This document shows positions 42,429 through 53,400 of a DNA stretch of 64,000 nucleotides, one piece after another. The notes beneath the pieces were generated by a model. The model had not been told where the DNA came from. It did not search any database and saw nothing but the letters and a program-made list of their open reading frames with translations. The stretch spans positions 1,628,479 through 1,692,478 of the forward strand of contig NZ_LMJF01000001.1 of the NCBI RefSeq assembly GCF_001429785.1, read 5' to 3'. The stretch's first letter is position 1. Every line of letters begins with the position of its first letter. This DNA is from Lysobacter sp. Root916 (GTDB taxonomy: Bacteria > Pseudomonadota > Gammaproteobacteria > Xanthomonadales > Xanthomonadaceae). Position numbers and translations under genes: made by a program.

Positions 42429-43609
42429 CCACCGAAATCAATCCGCAAGCCGCGGCCCCGGCCGCGCCCACCAACGGCAAGCGCCGCAAGTTCCTGCTCC
42501 TCCTGCTGGCCGTGGTGGTGATCGCCGCGATCGGCTGGACGGCGTGGTACCTGCTGGTCGCGCGCTGGCACCAGGACACCGACGACGCCTACGTGCAGGG
42601 CAACATCGTCAGCATCACCCCGCAGTCGATCGGCACCGTGGTCAGCATCGGCGCCGACGACGGCATGAAGGTGACGGCCGGCCAGGTGCTGGTCCAGCTC
42701 GATCCCAACGACGCCCAGGTCGCCTACGAACAGGCGGTCGCCAACCTCGCCAACACGGTGCGCCAGGTGCGCGGCCTGTACAGCGCGGTCGATGCCGGCC
42801 AAGCCGATCTGAGCGCGCGCGAAGTCGCGGTGCAGAAGGCGCGCGCCGACGTGAAGCGTCGCGAGGGCCTGGTCGCCAGCGGCGCGGTCTCGGCCGAGGA
42901 GCTGGCCCACGCGCGCGACGAACTGGCCGCCGCCGAAGCCAGCCTGTCGTCCTCGCGCGGCACCCTGTCGCGCAACCGCGCGCTGGTCGACGCCACCACC
43001 CTGGGCAAGCAGCCGCAGGTCGCCGCCGCCTCCGCGCAGCTGCGCCAGGCCTACCTCAACCTGCAACGCGCCGCCATCGTCGCGCCGGTCTCCGGCTACG
43101 TCGCCAAGCGCAACGTGCAGCTGGGCCAGCGCGTGCAGCCGGGCGCCACGCTGATGACCATCGTGCCGCTGGAGCAAGTCTGGGTGGACGCGAACTTCAA
43201 GGAAACCCAGCTCAACAACATGCGCATCGGCCAGCCGGTCGAGCTGCATTCGGACCTCTACGGCAGCGATGTGGCCTTCGAAGGCAAGGTCGCCGCGATC
43301 GGCATGGGCACCGGCAGCGCGTTCGCCCTGCTGCCGGCGCAAAACGCCAGCGGCAACTGGATCAAGATCGTGCAGCGCGTGCCGGTGCGCATCGAGGTCG
43401 ATCGCAAGCAGGTGCTCGAACACCCGCTGCGCCTGGGCCTGAGCATGCACGTCGACGTCAACATCCGCGGCCAGGACGGCGCGATGCTGGCTGGCTCGAC
43501 CCCGGCCAAGCCGGTGCTGACCACCGACGCCTACACCAAGCAGCTCGCCGACGCCGACGCGCTGATCGAGAAGATCGTCAACGACAACCTGCCCAACCGC
43601 CACGGCTGA
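42425..43609 (+). CDS. EmrA-type periplasmic adaptor
   Basis: 394 residues: cytoplasmic N-terminus, one membrane helix (about residues 20-42), then a biotinyl-lipoyl-like and coiled-coil adaptor of the HlyD/EmrA family (QDTDDAYVQGNIVSITPQ, VQLDPNDAQVAYEQAVANL, VAPVSGYVAKRNVQLGQRVQ). It couples the MFS pump to the outer-membrane channel. Translation is coupled to the channel gene by an ATGA overlap. A hairpin follows before the pump gene. Confidence 0.93.
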   Translation: MTTEINPQAAAPAAPTNGKRRKFLLLLLAVVVIAAIGWTAWYLLVARWHQDTDDAYVQGNIVSITPQSIGTVVSIGADDGMKVTAGQVLVQLDPNDAQVAYEQAVANLANTVRQVRGLYSAVDAGQADLSAREVAVQKARADVKRREGLVASGAVSAEELAHARDELAAAEASLSSSRGTLSRNRALVDATTLGKQPQVAAASAQLRQAYLNLQRAAIVAPVSGYVAKRNVQLGQRVQPGATLMTIVPLEQVWVDANFKETQLNNMRIGQPVELHSDLYGSDVAFEGKVAAIGMGTGSAFALLPAQNASGNWIKIVQRVPVRIEVDRKQVLEHPLRLGLSMHVDVNIRGQDGAMLAGSTPAKPVLTTDAYTKQLADADALIEKIVNDNLPNRHG

Positions 43610-43647
43610 GCGTAGGCGGCGCGGGCCGGTCCCGCGCGCGCATCCGA

Positions 43648-43670
43648 CGCCCGGCGCAATGAGCCGGGCG
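43648..43670 (+). terminator. Intra-operon hairpin between adaptor and pump genes
   Basis: CGCCCGGC / GCCGGGCG, 8 base pairs with a 7-base loop, in the 152-bp gap. It may stabilise or attenuate the message; no T tract. Confidence 0.4.
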
Positions 43671-43761
43671 CCCTCGCCCAACCGCACTGCGATGCCGCAG
43701 CCGATCGCGACCTCGCCCCGTTAGCGACGAACGCCGCGCCACTCCCTCTCAAGGCCGTTCC

Positions 43762-45324
43762 ATGTCCGCCACCGCCACCGCAGCCGCGCCCGCCCCGCAA
43801 GCCGGCTTCCGGCCACCGAACATCCCGCTGACCACGCTCGGCCTCGCGCTGGCGTCGTTCATGCAGGTGCTCGACCTGACCATCGCCAACGTCTCGCTGC
43901 CGACCATCTCCGGCAATCTGGGCGGCAGCGCCAACCAGGCGACCTGGGTGATCACCTCGTTCGCGGTCAGCAACGCCATCGCGTTGCCGCTGACCGGCTG
44001 GCTGACCCGCCACTTCGGCGAGCGCAAGCTGTTCGTGTGGGCGACCTTTTTGTTCGTGATCGCCTCCCTGCTGTGCGGTCTGGCCAACAGCATGGGCCTG
44101 CTGGTGGCCGCGCGTGCGCTGCAGGGCTTCGTCGCCGGCCCGATGTACCCGATCACCCAGGCCCTGCTGATCTCGATCTATCCACCGCACAAACGCGGAC
44201 AGGCGATCGCGTTGCTGGCGATGGTCACCGTGGTCGCGCCGATCGCCGGCCCCATCCTCGGCGGCTGGATCACCGACAACTACAGCTGGGAATGGATCTT
44301 CTTCATCAACGTGCCGATCGGCATCTTCGCCAGCCTGGTCGTCGGCAGCCAGCTGCGCGGCCGCCCGGAGAAGCTGGAAAAGCCGAAGATGGATTACGTC
44401 GGCCTGATCACCCTGGTGATCGGCGTCGGCGCCCTGCAGATCCTGCTCGACCTGGGCAACGACGAGGACTGGTTCCGTTCCAACCTGATCGTGATCCTGG
44501 CGATCGTGTCGGCGATCGCGCTGGCGGTGTTCGTGATCTGGGAGCTCACCGACAAGGACCCGATCGTCAACCTGCGCCTGTTCCGGCACCGCAATTTCGC
44601 CGCCGGCACCGCCGCCATGGTGATCGCCTACGCGGCCTTCTTCGCGGTCGGCATCCTGGTGCCGCTGTGGCTGCAGCGCAACCTGGGGTTCACCGCGATC
44701 TGGGCCGGTTTCGCGACCGCGCCGATCGGCATATTGCCGGTATTGCTGACGCCGTTCGTGGGCCGCTACGCGCACAAGTTCGACCTGCGCTGGCTGGCCA
44801 CCTTCGCCTTCATCGCGATGTCGCTGACCAGCTTCGCGCGCTCGGGCTTCAACCTCGACGTCGACTTCAACCACATCGCGATGGTGCAACTGTTCCAGGG
44901 CTTCGGCGTGGCGCTGTTCTTCATGCCGGTGCTGCAGATCCTGTTGTCGGATCTGCAGCCGCACGAGATCGCGGCCGGCTCCGGCCTGGCGACCTTCATG
45001 CGCACCCTGGGCGGCAGCTTCGCCGCCTCGCTGACCACCTACGCCTGGACCGAGCGCGGCGCGGTCCACCATGCCCACCTCACCGAGAAGCTGTCGGCCT
45101 ACGATCCCAACCTGATCGAGACCGCCACCCGCATGGGCGGCGGCAACCTGCAGACCGGCGCGGCGATGCTGGAGCGGATGATCTCCAACCAGGCCGCGCA
45201 GATCGGCTTCAATGAGATCTTCCACCTGCTCGGCCTGATCTTCCTGGCGGTGATCGTGTTCGTCTGGTTCGCCAAGCCGCCGTTCCAAGCCAAAGCTGGC
45301 GCGGCCGCGGCCGGCGGCCACTAG
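43762..45324 (+). CDS. EmrB-type DHA2 MFS drug exporter
   Basis: 520 residues, 14 predicted membrane helices, DHA2 family. Motifs: LDLTIANVSLPTISGNLG in helix 1, VTSFAVSNAIALPLTGWL, GPMYPITQALLISIYPP in the first half, and IAGPILGGWITDNYSWEWIF, the antiporter motif C region. It exports lipophilic compounds by proton antiport through the adaptor and channel encoded upstream. The gap to the adaptor is 152 bp and holds a hairpin. A strong hairpin follows. Confidence 0.94.
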   Translation: MSATATAAAPAPQAGFRPPNIPLTTLGLALASFMQVLDLTIANVSLPTISGNLGGSANQATWVITSFAVSNAIALPLTGWLTRHFGERKLFVWATFLFVIASLLCGLANSMGLLVAARALQGFVAGPMYPITQALLISIYPPHKRGQAIALLAMVTVVAPIAGPILGGWITDNYSWEWIFFINVPIGIFASLVVGSQLRGRPEKLEKPKMDYVGLITLVIGVGALQILLDLGNDEDWFRSNLIVILAIVSAIALAVFVIWELTDKDPIVNLRLFRHRNFAAGTAAMVIAYAAFFAVGILVPLWLQRNLGFTAIWAGFATAPIGILPVLLTPFVGRYAHKFDLRWLATFAFIAMSLTSFARSGFNLDVDFNHIAMVQLFQGFGVALFFMPVLQILLSDLQPHEIAAGSGLATFMRTLGGSFAASLTTYAWTERGAVHHAHLTEKLSAYDPNLIETATRMGGGNLQTGAAMLERMISNQAAQIGFNEIFHLLGLIFLAVIVFVWFAKPPFQAKAGAAAAGGH

Positions 45325-45342
45325 GCCTCCGACACAGCGCCA

Positions 45343-45372
45343 GCGTAGGGCCGGGTCTTCCCGGCCCTACGC
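45343..45372. terminator. Bidirectional hairpin between EmrB and HypX genes
   Basis: 13-base perfect stem GCGTAGGGCCGGG / CCCGGCCCTACGC with loop TCTT, followed by ATTTGTGT. It separates two convergent genes. Confidence 0.72.
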
Positions 45373-45391
45373 ATTTGTGTCTAGCGCATCA

Positions 45392-47107
45392 TCAAGCCGA
45401 CGAGGCGGCCTCGCGCGAATCGTGGGTGTCGCGCGCGGGCTCGCTCGCCGGCGCCGGCGCGCCCTTGCGCACGAAGCGTTGGCGGGCCTCGTGGTAGGCC
45501 GGATCGGGGCCGAAGAAGTTGCGGTACATGTGGCTGAGCTCCTCGGCGGCGTAGCTCTCCAGCGGCTTGCGGCGCTCGTCGCTGCTGCGGCGCCGGCGCT
45601 TGAGGCCGATCGCCTTGCGCCAGGCCGCGGGCTCGACCAGGGCTTGCGCACGCGCCTCCACCTCCGCGCGGAAACCGGCGCCGTCCTCGCCGAACGCGGC
45701 GTCGATCAGACCGATGCGGGCGGCGTGTTCGCTGGTCAGCGGACGCAGGCTCTCGGTAAGCTCCTGCGCGCGCGCCAAGCCGACCCGGCGCGGCATCAGA
45801 TAGGTCCAGTACTCCGAGCCGTACAGGCCGCCCATGCCACGGTAATGCGGGTTCAGCACCAGCCCAGCGCGCGCCCACACCTGATCCGCGGCCAGGGCCA
45901 GCACCACGCCGCCGGCGCCGGCGTTGCCCTGCATGGCCGCGATCACGCGATGGCTGTCGGTGAGCACGATCTCGCGCACCAGCGCGTTCATGGCCAGGAT
46001 GTTGTGCCAGGACTCCAGCGCCGGATCCTTCGCCGCCTCGATCTGGTTGAGGTGGATGCCATTGCTCCACACGTCCCGGCCGCCCATCAAGGCGATCGCC
46101 TTCGTCGGCCGCTGGCGCGCGTGCAGGAAGGCGGCGCGCAGGCGCTCGCATTGCCGGGTCGACATGGCGCCGTTGTAGAAATCGAAATGCAGGTAGCCGA
46201 CCTCGCCGTCCTCGCGGTAGCGAATGTCGCGCCAGGTGTCGGGCCCTTCCGGCGCGTCGAACGCCAACGGCCGCTCCGGCACCTTGGCCATGCGGCGCCG
46301 GCCCAACACCTGCGCCGCCGGCAGCTTGATGCCGTCCTTGACGCGCAGATGGCCCAGCCACAACGCGCCGTCGCCGCTGCCCACGCAGACCGCGCCTTCG
46401 CGCTGCGCCAGCAACTCGCCCGGACGTCCGCGCAGGGTCGCTTCCGGCCAGGCGTCGTAGAGCTGACAGGGCAAGCCGGCCAGCAAGGCGCGCGCGCCCG
46501 GCGCGCTGTCGCCGCAGCGCACGCGGCGCAGGATCGTCGCGCTGGGCAGGTCCCAATCCACCGCACGATCGGCCGCGCGCATGGCCGGACGCAAGCGCCC
46601 GCGCACATCCGCGTCGCGATAGTCGAGCGCGCGCGGCGTATGCAGCCCGGACGCAAAACGCTCGATCGCCTGCAGCAAGGCGCGCAACGCCGCCTGCGCG
46701 ACTTCGTGGCGATAGAGTTCGCTCTTGCCGACCTCGCGCATGGGGAAGGTCGCGCTGGCCCAGATGTCGCCGGCGTCCATCTCCGCCGCCGCCTGCAGCA
46801 CGGTCACGCCCCACTCGCGCTCGCCTTCCAGGATCGCCCAATCCAACGAGGAAGGACCGCGATCGCCGACGATGCCGGGATGCACGATCAGGCAAGTGCT
46901 GCGATTCCAGATCGCCTCGGGGATCGCCGACTTCAGCATCGGCGCCACGATCAGATCGGGGCGCTCGCGCTGCGCCGCCTGCTGCATGGTTTCGGGGTCG
47001 CTCGCGACCTGGATGACGACGTCGTGGCCCAGTTCCGACAACCGGCACGAGACCAGTTGGGTCAGCCCATTGCACGCCGTGCACAGAAGCAGAATGCGCA
47101 GTGCCAT
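45392..47107 (-). CDS. hypX: HypX-family protein (formyltransferase and enoyl-CoA hydratase-like fusion)
   Basis: 571 residues in two halves. The N-half is formyltransferase-like (RPDLIVAPM, VHPGIVGDRGPSSLDWAI, GVTVLQAAAEMDAGDIWAS). From about residue 270 it is crotonase-like (LMGGRDVWSNGIHLNQIEAAKD, GNAGAGGVVLALAADQVWARAG, NPHYRGMGGLYGSEYWTYL). HypX/HoxX makes CO from formyl-tetrahydrofolate for the NiFe centre of oxygen-tolerant hydrogenase. I see no hydrogenase or other hyp gene in the window, so its role here is open. AAGGA supports the start at 47107. A 9-base palindrome precedes it. Confidence 0.9.
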   Translation of the reverse strand: MALRILLLCTACNGLTQLVSCRLSELGHDVVIQVASDPETMQQAAQRERPDLIVAPMLKSAIPEAIWNRSTCLIVHPGIVGDRGPSSLDWAILEGEREWGVTVLQAAAEMDAGDIWASATFPMREVGKSELYRHEVAQAALRALLQAIERFASGLHTPRALDYRDADVRGRLRPAMRAADRAVDWDLPSATILRRVRCGDSAPGARALLAGLPCQLYDAWPEATLRGRPGELLAQREGAVCVGSGDGALWLGHLRVKDGIKLPAAQVLGRRRMAKVPERPLAFDAPEGPDTWRDIRYREDGEVGYLHFDFYNGAMSTRQCERLRAAFLHARQRPTKAIALMGGRDVWSNGIHLNQIEAAKDPALESWHNILAMNALVREIVLTDSHRVIAAMQGNAGAGGVVLALAADQVWARAGLVLNPHYRGMGGLYGSEYWTYLMPRRVGLARAQELTESLRPLTSEHAARIGLIDAAFGEDGAGFRAEVEARAQALVEPAAWRKAIGLKRRRRSSDERRKPLESYAAEELSHMYRNFFGPDPAYHEARQRFVRKGAPAPASEPARDTHDSREAASSA

Positions 47108-47138
47108 CGAACATTCCTTGTTCGTCCGTGTGAACTCA

Positions 47139-47158
47139 CTGTCGGCCAAGGCCGACAG
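47139..47158 (-). promoter_or_regulatory. Palindrome in the hypX leader
   Basis: CTGTCGGCC / GGCCGACAG, 9 perfect base pairs around two central bases, 32-51 bp upstream of the hypX ATG. It may be an operator or a leader hairpin. Confidence 0.45.
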
Positions 47159-47395
47159 GCAAACTCGCTCCCTAGTCACAATTCCTACGAGTTATTTATG
47201 CCGAACCGGTCAAAACCGGACGGCGGTCGAATTCGGGTCGCAGCCAGGCTTGGGAATGGGCAGCGGATGGCGTTCGGATGCAGGTCCGCTAAGGCACAGA
47301 CGCCCGCCACCGCGCTTGCCGTGCCTCTACGCCCGCCCCCCGTGTCCGGGCGCATACGATCCGTCCGGCCGACAAGGCCGACCTGGTCGATCTAC

Positions 47396-47422
47396 GTCCG
47401 GGCGCCGTAACGGCGCCCGGAC
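47396..47422 (-). terminator. Hairpin after the RTX gene
   Basis: GTCCGGGCGCCG / CGGCGCCCGGAC, 12 perfect base pairs with loop TAA, 29 bp past the RTX stop. No T tract follows on the minus strand. Confidence 0.6.
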
Positions 47423-47450
47423 GCGACCCACTAAGGCGTCAAACGACGAT

Positions 47451-50400
47451 TCAATGCGGCGTCGCCAGGGCCAGCGTGTACACGCTCTGCCAGCTGTGCC
47501 CGCCGCCCAGATCGGCGTCGGACGCCCCCCCGGCCTGCGGCGCGAAGCTCGCCATCGCCGAGATCAGGGCGGCGACGTTGCGGTCGCGCTCGGCCGCGCC
47601 GGCCGCGGCATCGGGACGAATGCCGTGGCCGCCACCGGCGCGGACTTCGGCCAAGCCGGCATCGTCGAGCCGCAGGTATCCAGCCGACAGCGTCTCCACC
47701 CGTTCCAAGGCAGGCAGGCGTCCACCCAGCGCGATCGCCGACGCCGTACGTTGCGCGACCGGATCCACTTCCTGCGCATAACGGCCGTTCTCCGCCCACG
47801 GCGCATCGGCCACCACGCCATCGACGCCGCAGTCGCTGGCGGTCGGTCCGCCGCGGAATTGCGCCGCCGATGCCAGCGGCGCCGGCGCCAGACTCGCGAC
47901 CACGTCGTCCTGGGTCCACACCGTGCCGTCGGCGAAGCGGATCCGCTCGACCGCATTGGGTCGTCCCCCGCCCGCCGTCGTGGCGAAGTAAGCCGCCACG
48001 GTCACCGCATCGGCGCTGCCGATGCGCTCGATCAGCAGATCGTCGCCCACACGCGACACATGCAGATCGCTGGCCGCGATGCCGACGCCGAATGCGATCT
48101 CGTCGAGGTCGCCTGGCGCCGCATCGTGGACGTAGTCGGAGATGCGGTCGCGGCCGAAGCCGAGCTCGAAGGCGTAGACGTCGCTGCCGGCGCCACCGAA
48201 CAAGCTGTCGCTGCCGGCCCCGCCGACCAGGATGTCGTTGCCGCCGTCGCCGGCCAGCAGATCGTCGCCATCGCCGCCTTCGATGCGGTCATGGCCGCCC
48301 TGCCCCGACAGCCGATCGTTACCGGCGCCGCCGGTCATCAGATCGTCGCCCGCGAAGCCGCGCAAGGTATCGTCACCAGCCCCGCCGGTAGTCAGGTAGG
48401 CGGCGATTTGCGCGTAGCTCCACTCGCTGCCGTCCTGGAAGCGGAACGCATCGATCGACAGCGCATCGCGATTGCCGTCGGCATCGAAGTAGTCGGTCAC
48501 GGTCAAGCGGTCGTCCGTGCCGGCGATGGCGATCACCAGATCGCGGTCCTGGCGCTGCCAGCGCAAATCGCCGGCCGCGATGCCGACCCCGAAGGTCACC
48601 ACGTCCCAGGTCGCATCCCCGTTGCGCGGCGACGCGCCGACGGTCCTCGATTCGGCCAGGATGCGATCGCGTCCCCAACCACGGCCGAAGTGGAAGCTGT
48701 CGCTGCCGCTGCCGCCAAGCAAGGTGTCGTCGCCTTGCTCGCCATTGAGCATATCGTTGCCGGCGCCGCCATCGAGCGCATCGTTACCCTGTCCGCCGAA
48801 CAAGGTGTCGCTGCCTTCGCCGCCACTCAGGGTGTCGTCGCCAAAGCCCGCATTGAGCACGTCGTGACCGTCACCGCCGCTGAGGTCATCGTCGCCGCTG
48901 GCCGCGTCGAGGAAGTCATTGCCCGAACCGCCGAGCATGAAGTCCTCGCCGACGCCGCCGAACAGGCGATCCCAGCCCGAGCCGCCGTGCAGAGAGCTGC
49001 CGTAGATGCTCGCCATGAGAAAATCGTCGCCGGCGCCGCCAAACAAGCCGTCGCGATGACCCCTTCCGTAGAGGCGGTCGTTACCGCCGCCACCGGACAC
49101 TGCGGTTCTAAGGCCTGTCCTCGTACTCATTTCGTCGTCGTCGACACTGCCCAGGCGCACCGGGTAGTACTGGTACCAGTACTCGCTCGCGAAGGTGAAG
49201 CCTGCACCGTCTTCCTCGGGCTCCAGCGGCGGCGCCTCCGTGGCGGTCGCCAGCCGGTTGGCGATCTGCGCGGTGGTCCACACCGTGCCGTCGGCGAAAC
49301 GAATCCGATCCAGCGCACCCACGGTTTCCCCGTCGGCTTCGAAGTGGCCCTGGATGGTGATGCTGTCGCTACTCCCTTCGATATGCACGATCAGGTCAAC
49401 CCCGGACCGATGCAGGCTGACGTCGGAGACGGCGACGCCGTCCTTCAGTTCCAGCACATCCACGTCGCTGAGCAAGGCGTCGCCGTAGACGACCGTATCC
49501 CGGCCGTCGCCGCGGCCGAACCGCACCACGTCGTTGCCCAAGCCACCGTCCAGCCGGTCGTCGCCGACGCCGCCGTCGAGACGGTCGTCGCCGTGGCCGC
49601 CGGACAGTACATCGTCGCCCGCGTCGCCGCTCAGATCATCGTCGCCGTCGCGGCCGTTCAAGCTGTCGTCGCCGTCTCTGCCCGAGATGAGGTCGCCGGA
49701 GGCGAGACCGTCGATGACGTCGCTGTCGTCGCTGCCGGCGAGCAAGCGTGCGCGCACGTCGGCCGCCGTCCAACGCGTGCCGTCGGCGAATACGATGGCA
49801 TACGCGGCGCCATCGCCACCGTCGACCAATGCGTAATCTTCGATCTGCAGGCTATCCTCGCTGCCGTCGATACTCAGCACCAACCCGGAACCGAAGGTCC
49901 CCAGCCGCACCGAAACGTCGGTGACCGCGATTCCCGCGCCCAGTTCGATCGTGCTGGTCTCCCCAGGCTCGACACCGGCATAGCCGTTGCGCACGTAGTC
50001 CTCGCCGGAACCGCGACCGAAACGATAGGTGTCGTTGCCGCCGCCGCCTTCCAGGAAATCGCTACCGGCGCCGCCTTCGAGCACATCGTCGCCGGCGCCG
50101 CCGTAGAGGCGATCGTCGCCAGCCCCGCCCTGGATCGTGTCGCCGTCCGAGGATCCCAGCACCCGGTCGTCGCCGTCCCCGCTAGCGAGCAGGCGCGCGC
50201 GAATCTGAGCAGCGTCCCACACCGTGCCGTCGTCGAAGCGGATCTGGGCGAGACGGCCCGCATCCAGGCGCAGCTGGTCCTCGCTACCGATCAGGCGCAA
50301 CACATGCCCCTGATCGCTGCTGCCATACGCCTGCAGCACCACGTCGTCCACCGAGATACCCGCGCCGAGGCGCAGCACCGAATCGGCATCGTCGTCGATC

Positions 50401-53400
50401 AGCGTGTCGCTGCCGGCGCCGCGGCCGAATACGTAGCTGTCGGCTCCGGCGCCGCCATCCAACTCGTCCGATCCCGCGCCGCCGTCGAGCACATCGTCGC
50501 CACCCTGACCGTAGAGTACGTCGTCGCCGGCACCGCCCGACAACGCATCGTCGCCCCCGCCGCCGACGAGCACGTCATTGCCTTCGGTCGCGGACGCGAG
50601 CATCAGCGCGCGAATCGCCGCCGCGTCGTAGCTGCTGCCGTCGGCGAAACGGAGCTGCGCCAGATTGCCGTTCAACACGAACACGTCTTCGCTGCCGCGG
50701 ATACGTAGCGTCGCACCCGGCTCGTTACCACGGCCCTGCACGATCAAATCCGCGAGCGTCAGCCCGCTCTTGAGCTCGATCACGGCGCCGCCGCCGCTGT
50801 CGTAAGCGTAGTCGTAGCCGTCGCCGCTGCCGAAGCGGTAAACGTTCTCGCCGCTGCCGCCGTCCAAGGTGTCGTTGCCGGCGCCGCCATCGAGGATGTC
50901 GTTGCCCAAGCCGCCGTACAAGCTATCGTTGCCATCGCCGCCGATCAGGCGGTCGTTGCCGGCCTTGCCGATCAAGGTATCGTCGCCATCGCCGCCGTCC
51001 AGGGTATCGGCGCCGCCGCGCCCGATCAGGGTATCGCCGTAGATGCCGCCCTGTATCAGCCCGGCTCCGGTGACCTGGTCGAGAATGTCGGCCTGCAGCC
51101 AGGCACTACCGTCGGCGAAGTGGATCTCCGAAATCGCCTGATCCGGACGCGAGAAGTAGTCGCGGATGGTCAGCGTCGAGTCCTGCTCGTGGTCGCGCTG
51201 ACGCAGGAGCAGGTCGTTACCAACGCGCTCCAACGACACGTCATCGGCATAGGCGTCGATCTCGACCACGTCGTAGCCGGCCGTTTCGCCGGCACCGACG
51301 CTGTTATCGATCACGTCATTGCCCCAGTCGTAGCGGTAGGTGTCGTCGCCCGTGCCGCCCTTCATCAGGTCGTTACCGTAAGGCGCGCCGAAATCGACCC
51401 GGAACAGACCGCCATCGAGGATGTCGTTGCCCGCGCCGCCGTCGATCACGTCGTCGCCCTGATTGCCGCGAATGAGGTCGTTGCCGCCGCGGCCGGACAG
51501 TACGCTCGTATCGGCGTCGCCGTCGTCGCCGACGATCACGTCGTCGCCCTCGCCGCTGCGGCGCTGCCCATCGATCAGGGCCTGCACGCGCTCGCGGTCC
51601 CAAGTGGTGCCATCGGCGAAGCGGAAGAACTCGGCCGCACGGCCGACATCCTCCGGGCCGGTATAGGCGCCGTCGCCACCGGTATCCGAGAACCGGGCGA
51701 ACGCCGGTCCAGAACCGGGCTCCCCGCCATCATCGACGGACGCCGCCCAGCCGAAGTAGTGAGGCACGCGCAACACGTCCTGGGTGTCGCGGATCGACAG
51801 CACCAGGTCATTGCCTTCGCGCCGCAGCACTACGTCGCCCTCAGCGATGCCGTCCCCGAACTCGACCGTGTCGATCCCTTCGGACGCGGCGCGGAACAGG
51901 GCCACGTAGTGAGCGTTGTCCCACTCGCCTTGCGGATCCTTCGGGATCTCGACCAGCGTATCGCTTCCGGAACCCCGACCGAAACGATAGACGTCGTGAC
52001 CGGCGCCGCCGTCCAGCACATCGTCGCCCGCGCCGCCGTCGATCACATCGTTGCCGCGACCTCCGTGCAGATCGTCGCCGCCCAGACCGCCGGACAGGCT
52101 GTCGTCGCTGTCGTAACCGAACAGGCTGTCGTCGCCGTCGGTGCTCTGCAAGGCCATGGCCATCACGGTTGCGACGTTCCAAACCGTGCCGTCGGCGAAG
52201 CGGATGTTATCGACCGCATAGCCCGATCGGCCGTCGTCGCGGAAGTAGTTCAGGATCACCAGTTGGTCGTCCGAACCTGCGAAACTCAGCACCAGATCCT
52301 GGCCGTTGCGATTTTTCGCGGACACGTCGGCCGGCGAAATGCCCGCGCCGAACTCGACGTCGTCGGTATAGCCGCCTCGGTCGCCATATCGCACGTTCTC
52401 GATGGTGTCGTGCCCGAAGCCGCGATCGAAGCGATAGCGATCGTAACCGGAGTCGCCGATCAGATAGTCGTCGCCCGTACCGCCGACCAGCAGGTCGTCG
52501 CCGCTGCCGCCATCCAGGCTGTCGTCTCCATCCCCGCCGAGCAGAATGTCGTTATCTTGAGCGCCGCCGATCACGTCGTTGTCGGCGCCGCCGTCCAGCG
52601 TGTCGCTGCCATAGTGGCCGTAGAGCTTGTCGTCGCCAGCGCCGCCGGAGAAGTGCTCGCTGCTCACGTTGCCGTAGAACTCGTCCGCACCGCCGCCACC
52701 TTGATAGGAATAGACCAGCTGCGAATCTGTCGCGGTGATGCGCACGCCGTCGCTGAACTCGATGCTGTGATTGCTGCCCGGGGCGAAGAAGCCGTCGATG
52801 CCCAGACTGCTGATCGTCCCCGATTGGTTGAACACCAGGACCAAATCGTCGCTACCCTCCTCCGTCGGACCGAAACTCATGTCCGCTGCATTGAAGGCGA
52901 AGTTGAAGCGGATCGTGTCCCGACCCGCGCCGGAATCGCCAAGGCCGAGCACCGTATCCATTCCGAAGTAGGCGTCGAAGCTGTAGACATCGTCGCCTTC
53001 GTCGCCTTGCAACAGGTCGTTGCCGCTGCCGCCGGCCAATACGTCGTTGCCTTTTCCGCCGCTGATCTGGTCGTCGCCACTGGCGCCGTCCAGCCGATCG
53101 TTGCCGTCTTCGCCGAACAGGGTGTCGTTGCCCCCGGTCCCACCGATTACGTCGTCGCCGCTCGAACCGACCACCGGCACCAGCGCACCCAGCAGTTGTT
53201 CCAGTTGTGCGCGGTCCAGCGTGGTGCCATCGGCGAAACTCAGACCGATCTGAGTGTCGGGATTGAAGTAATCCTCCACCAGGACGGCGTCGCCGCCGCT
53301 TCCGACCTTGATCAGCAGGTTGCGGCCGATCACTTGATAACTAAGGTCGCCTGGCGCGATGCCGGCACCGAACTCCAGAGTATCGATGCCAACCTCGCCT

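Larger units (their letters stand above)
47108..47450. other. Intergenic region between hypX and the RTX gene
   Basis: 343 bp. It contains the hypX leader palindrome and the RTX-gene hairpin (both listed) and no gene I can support. Confidence 0.6.
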
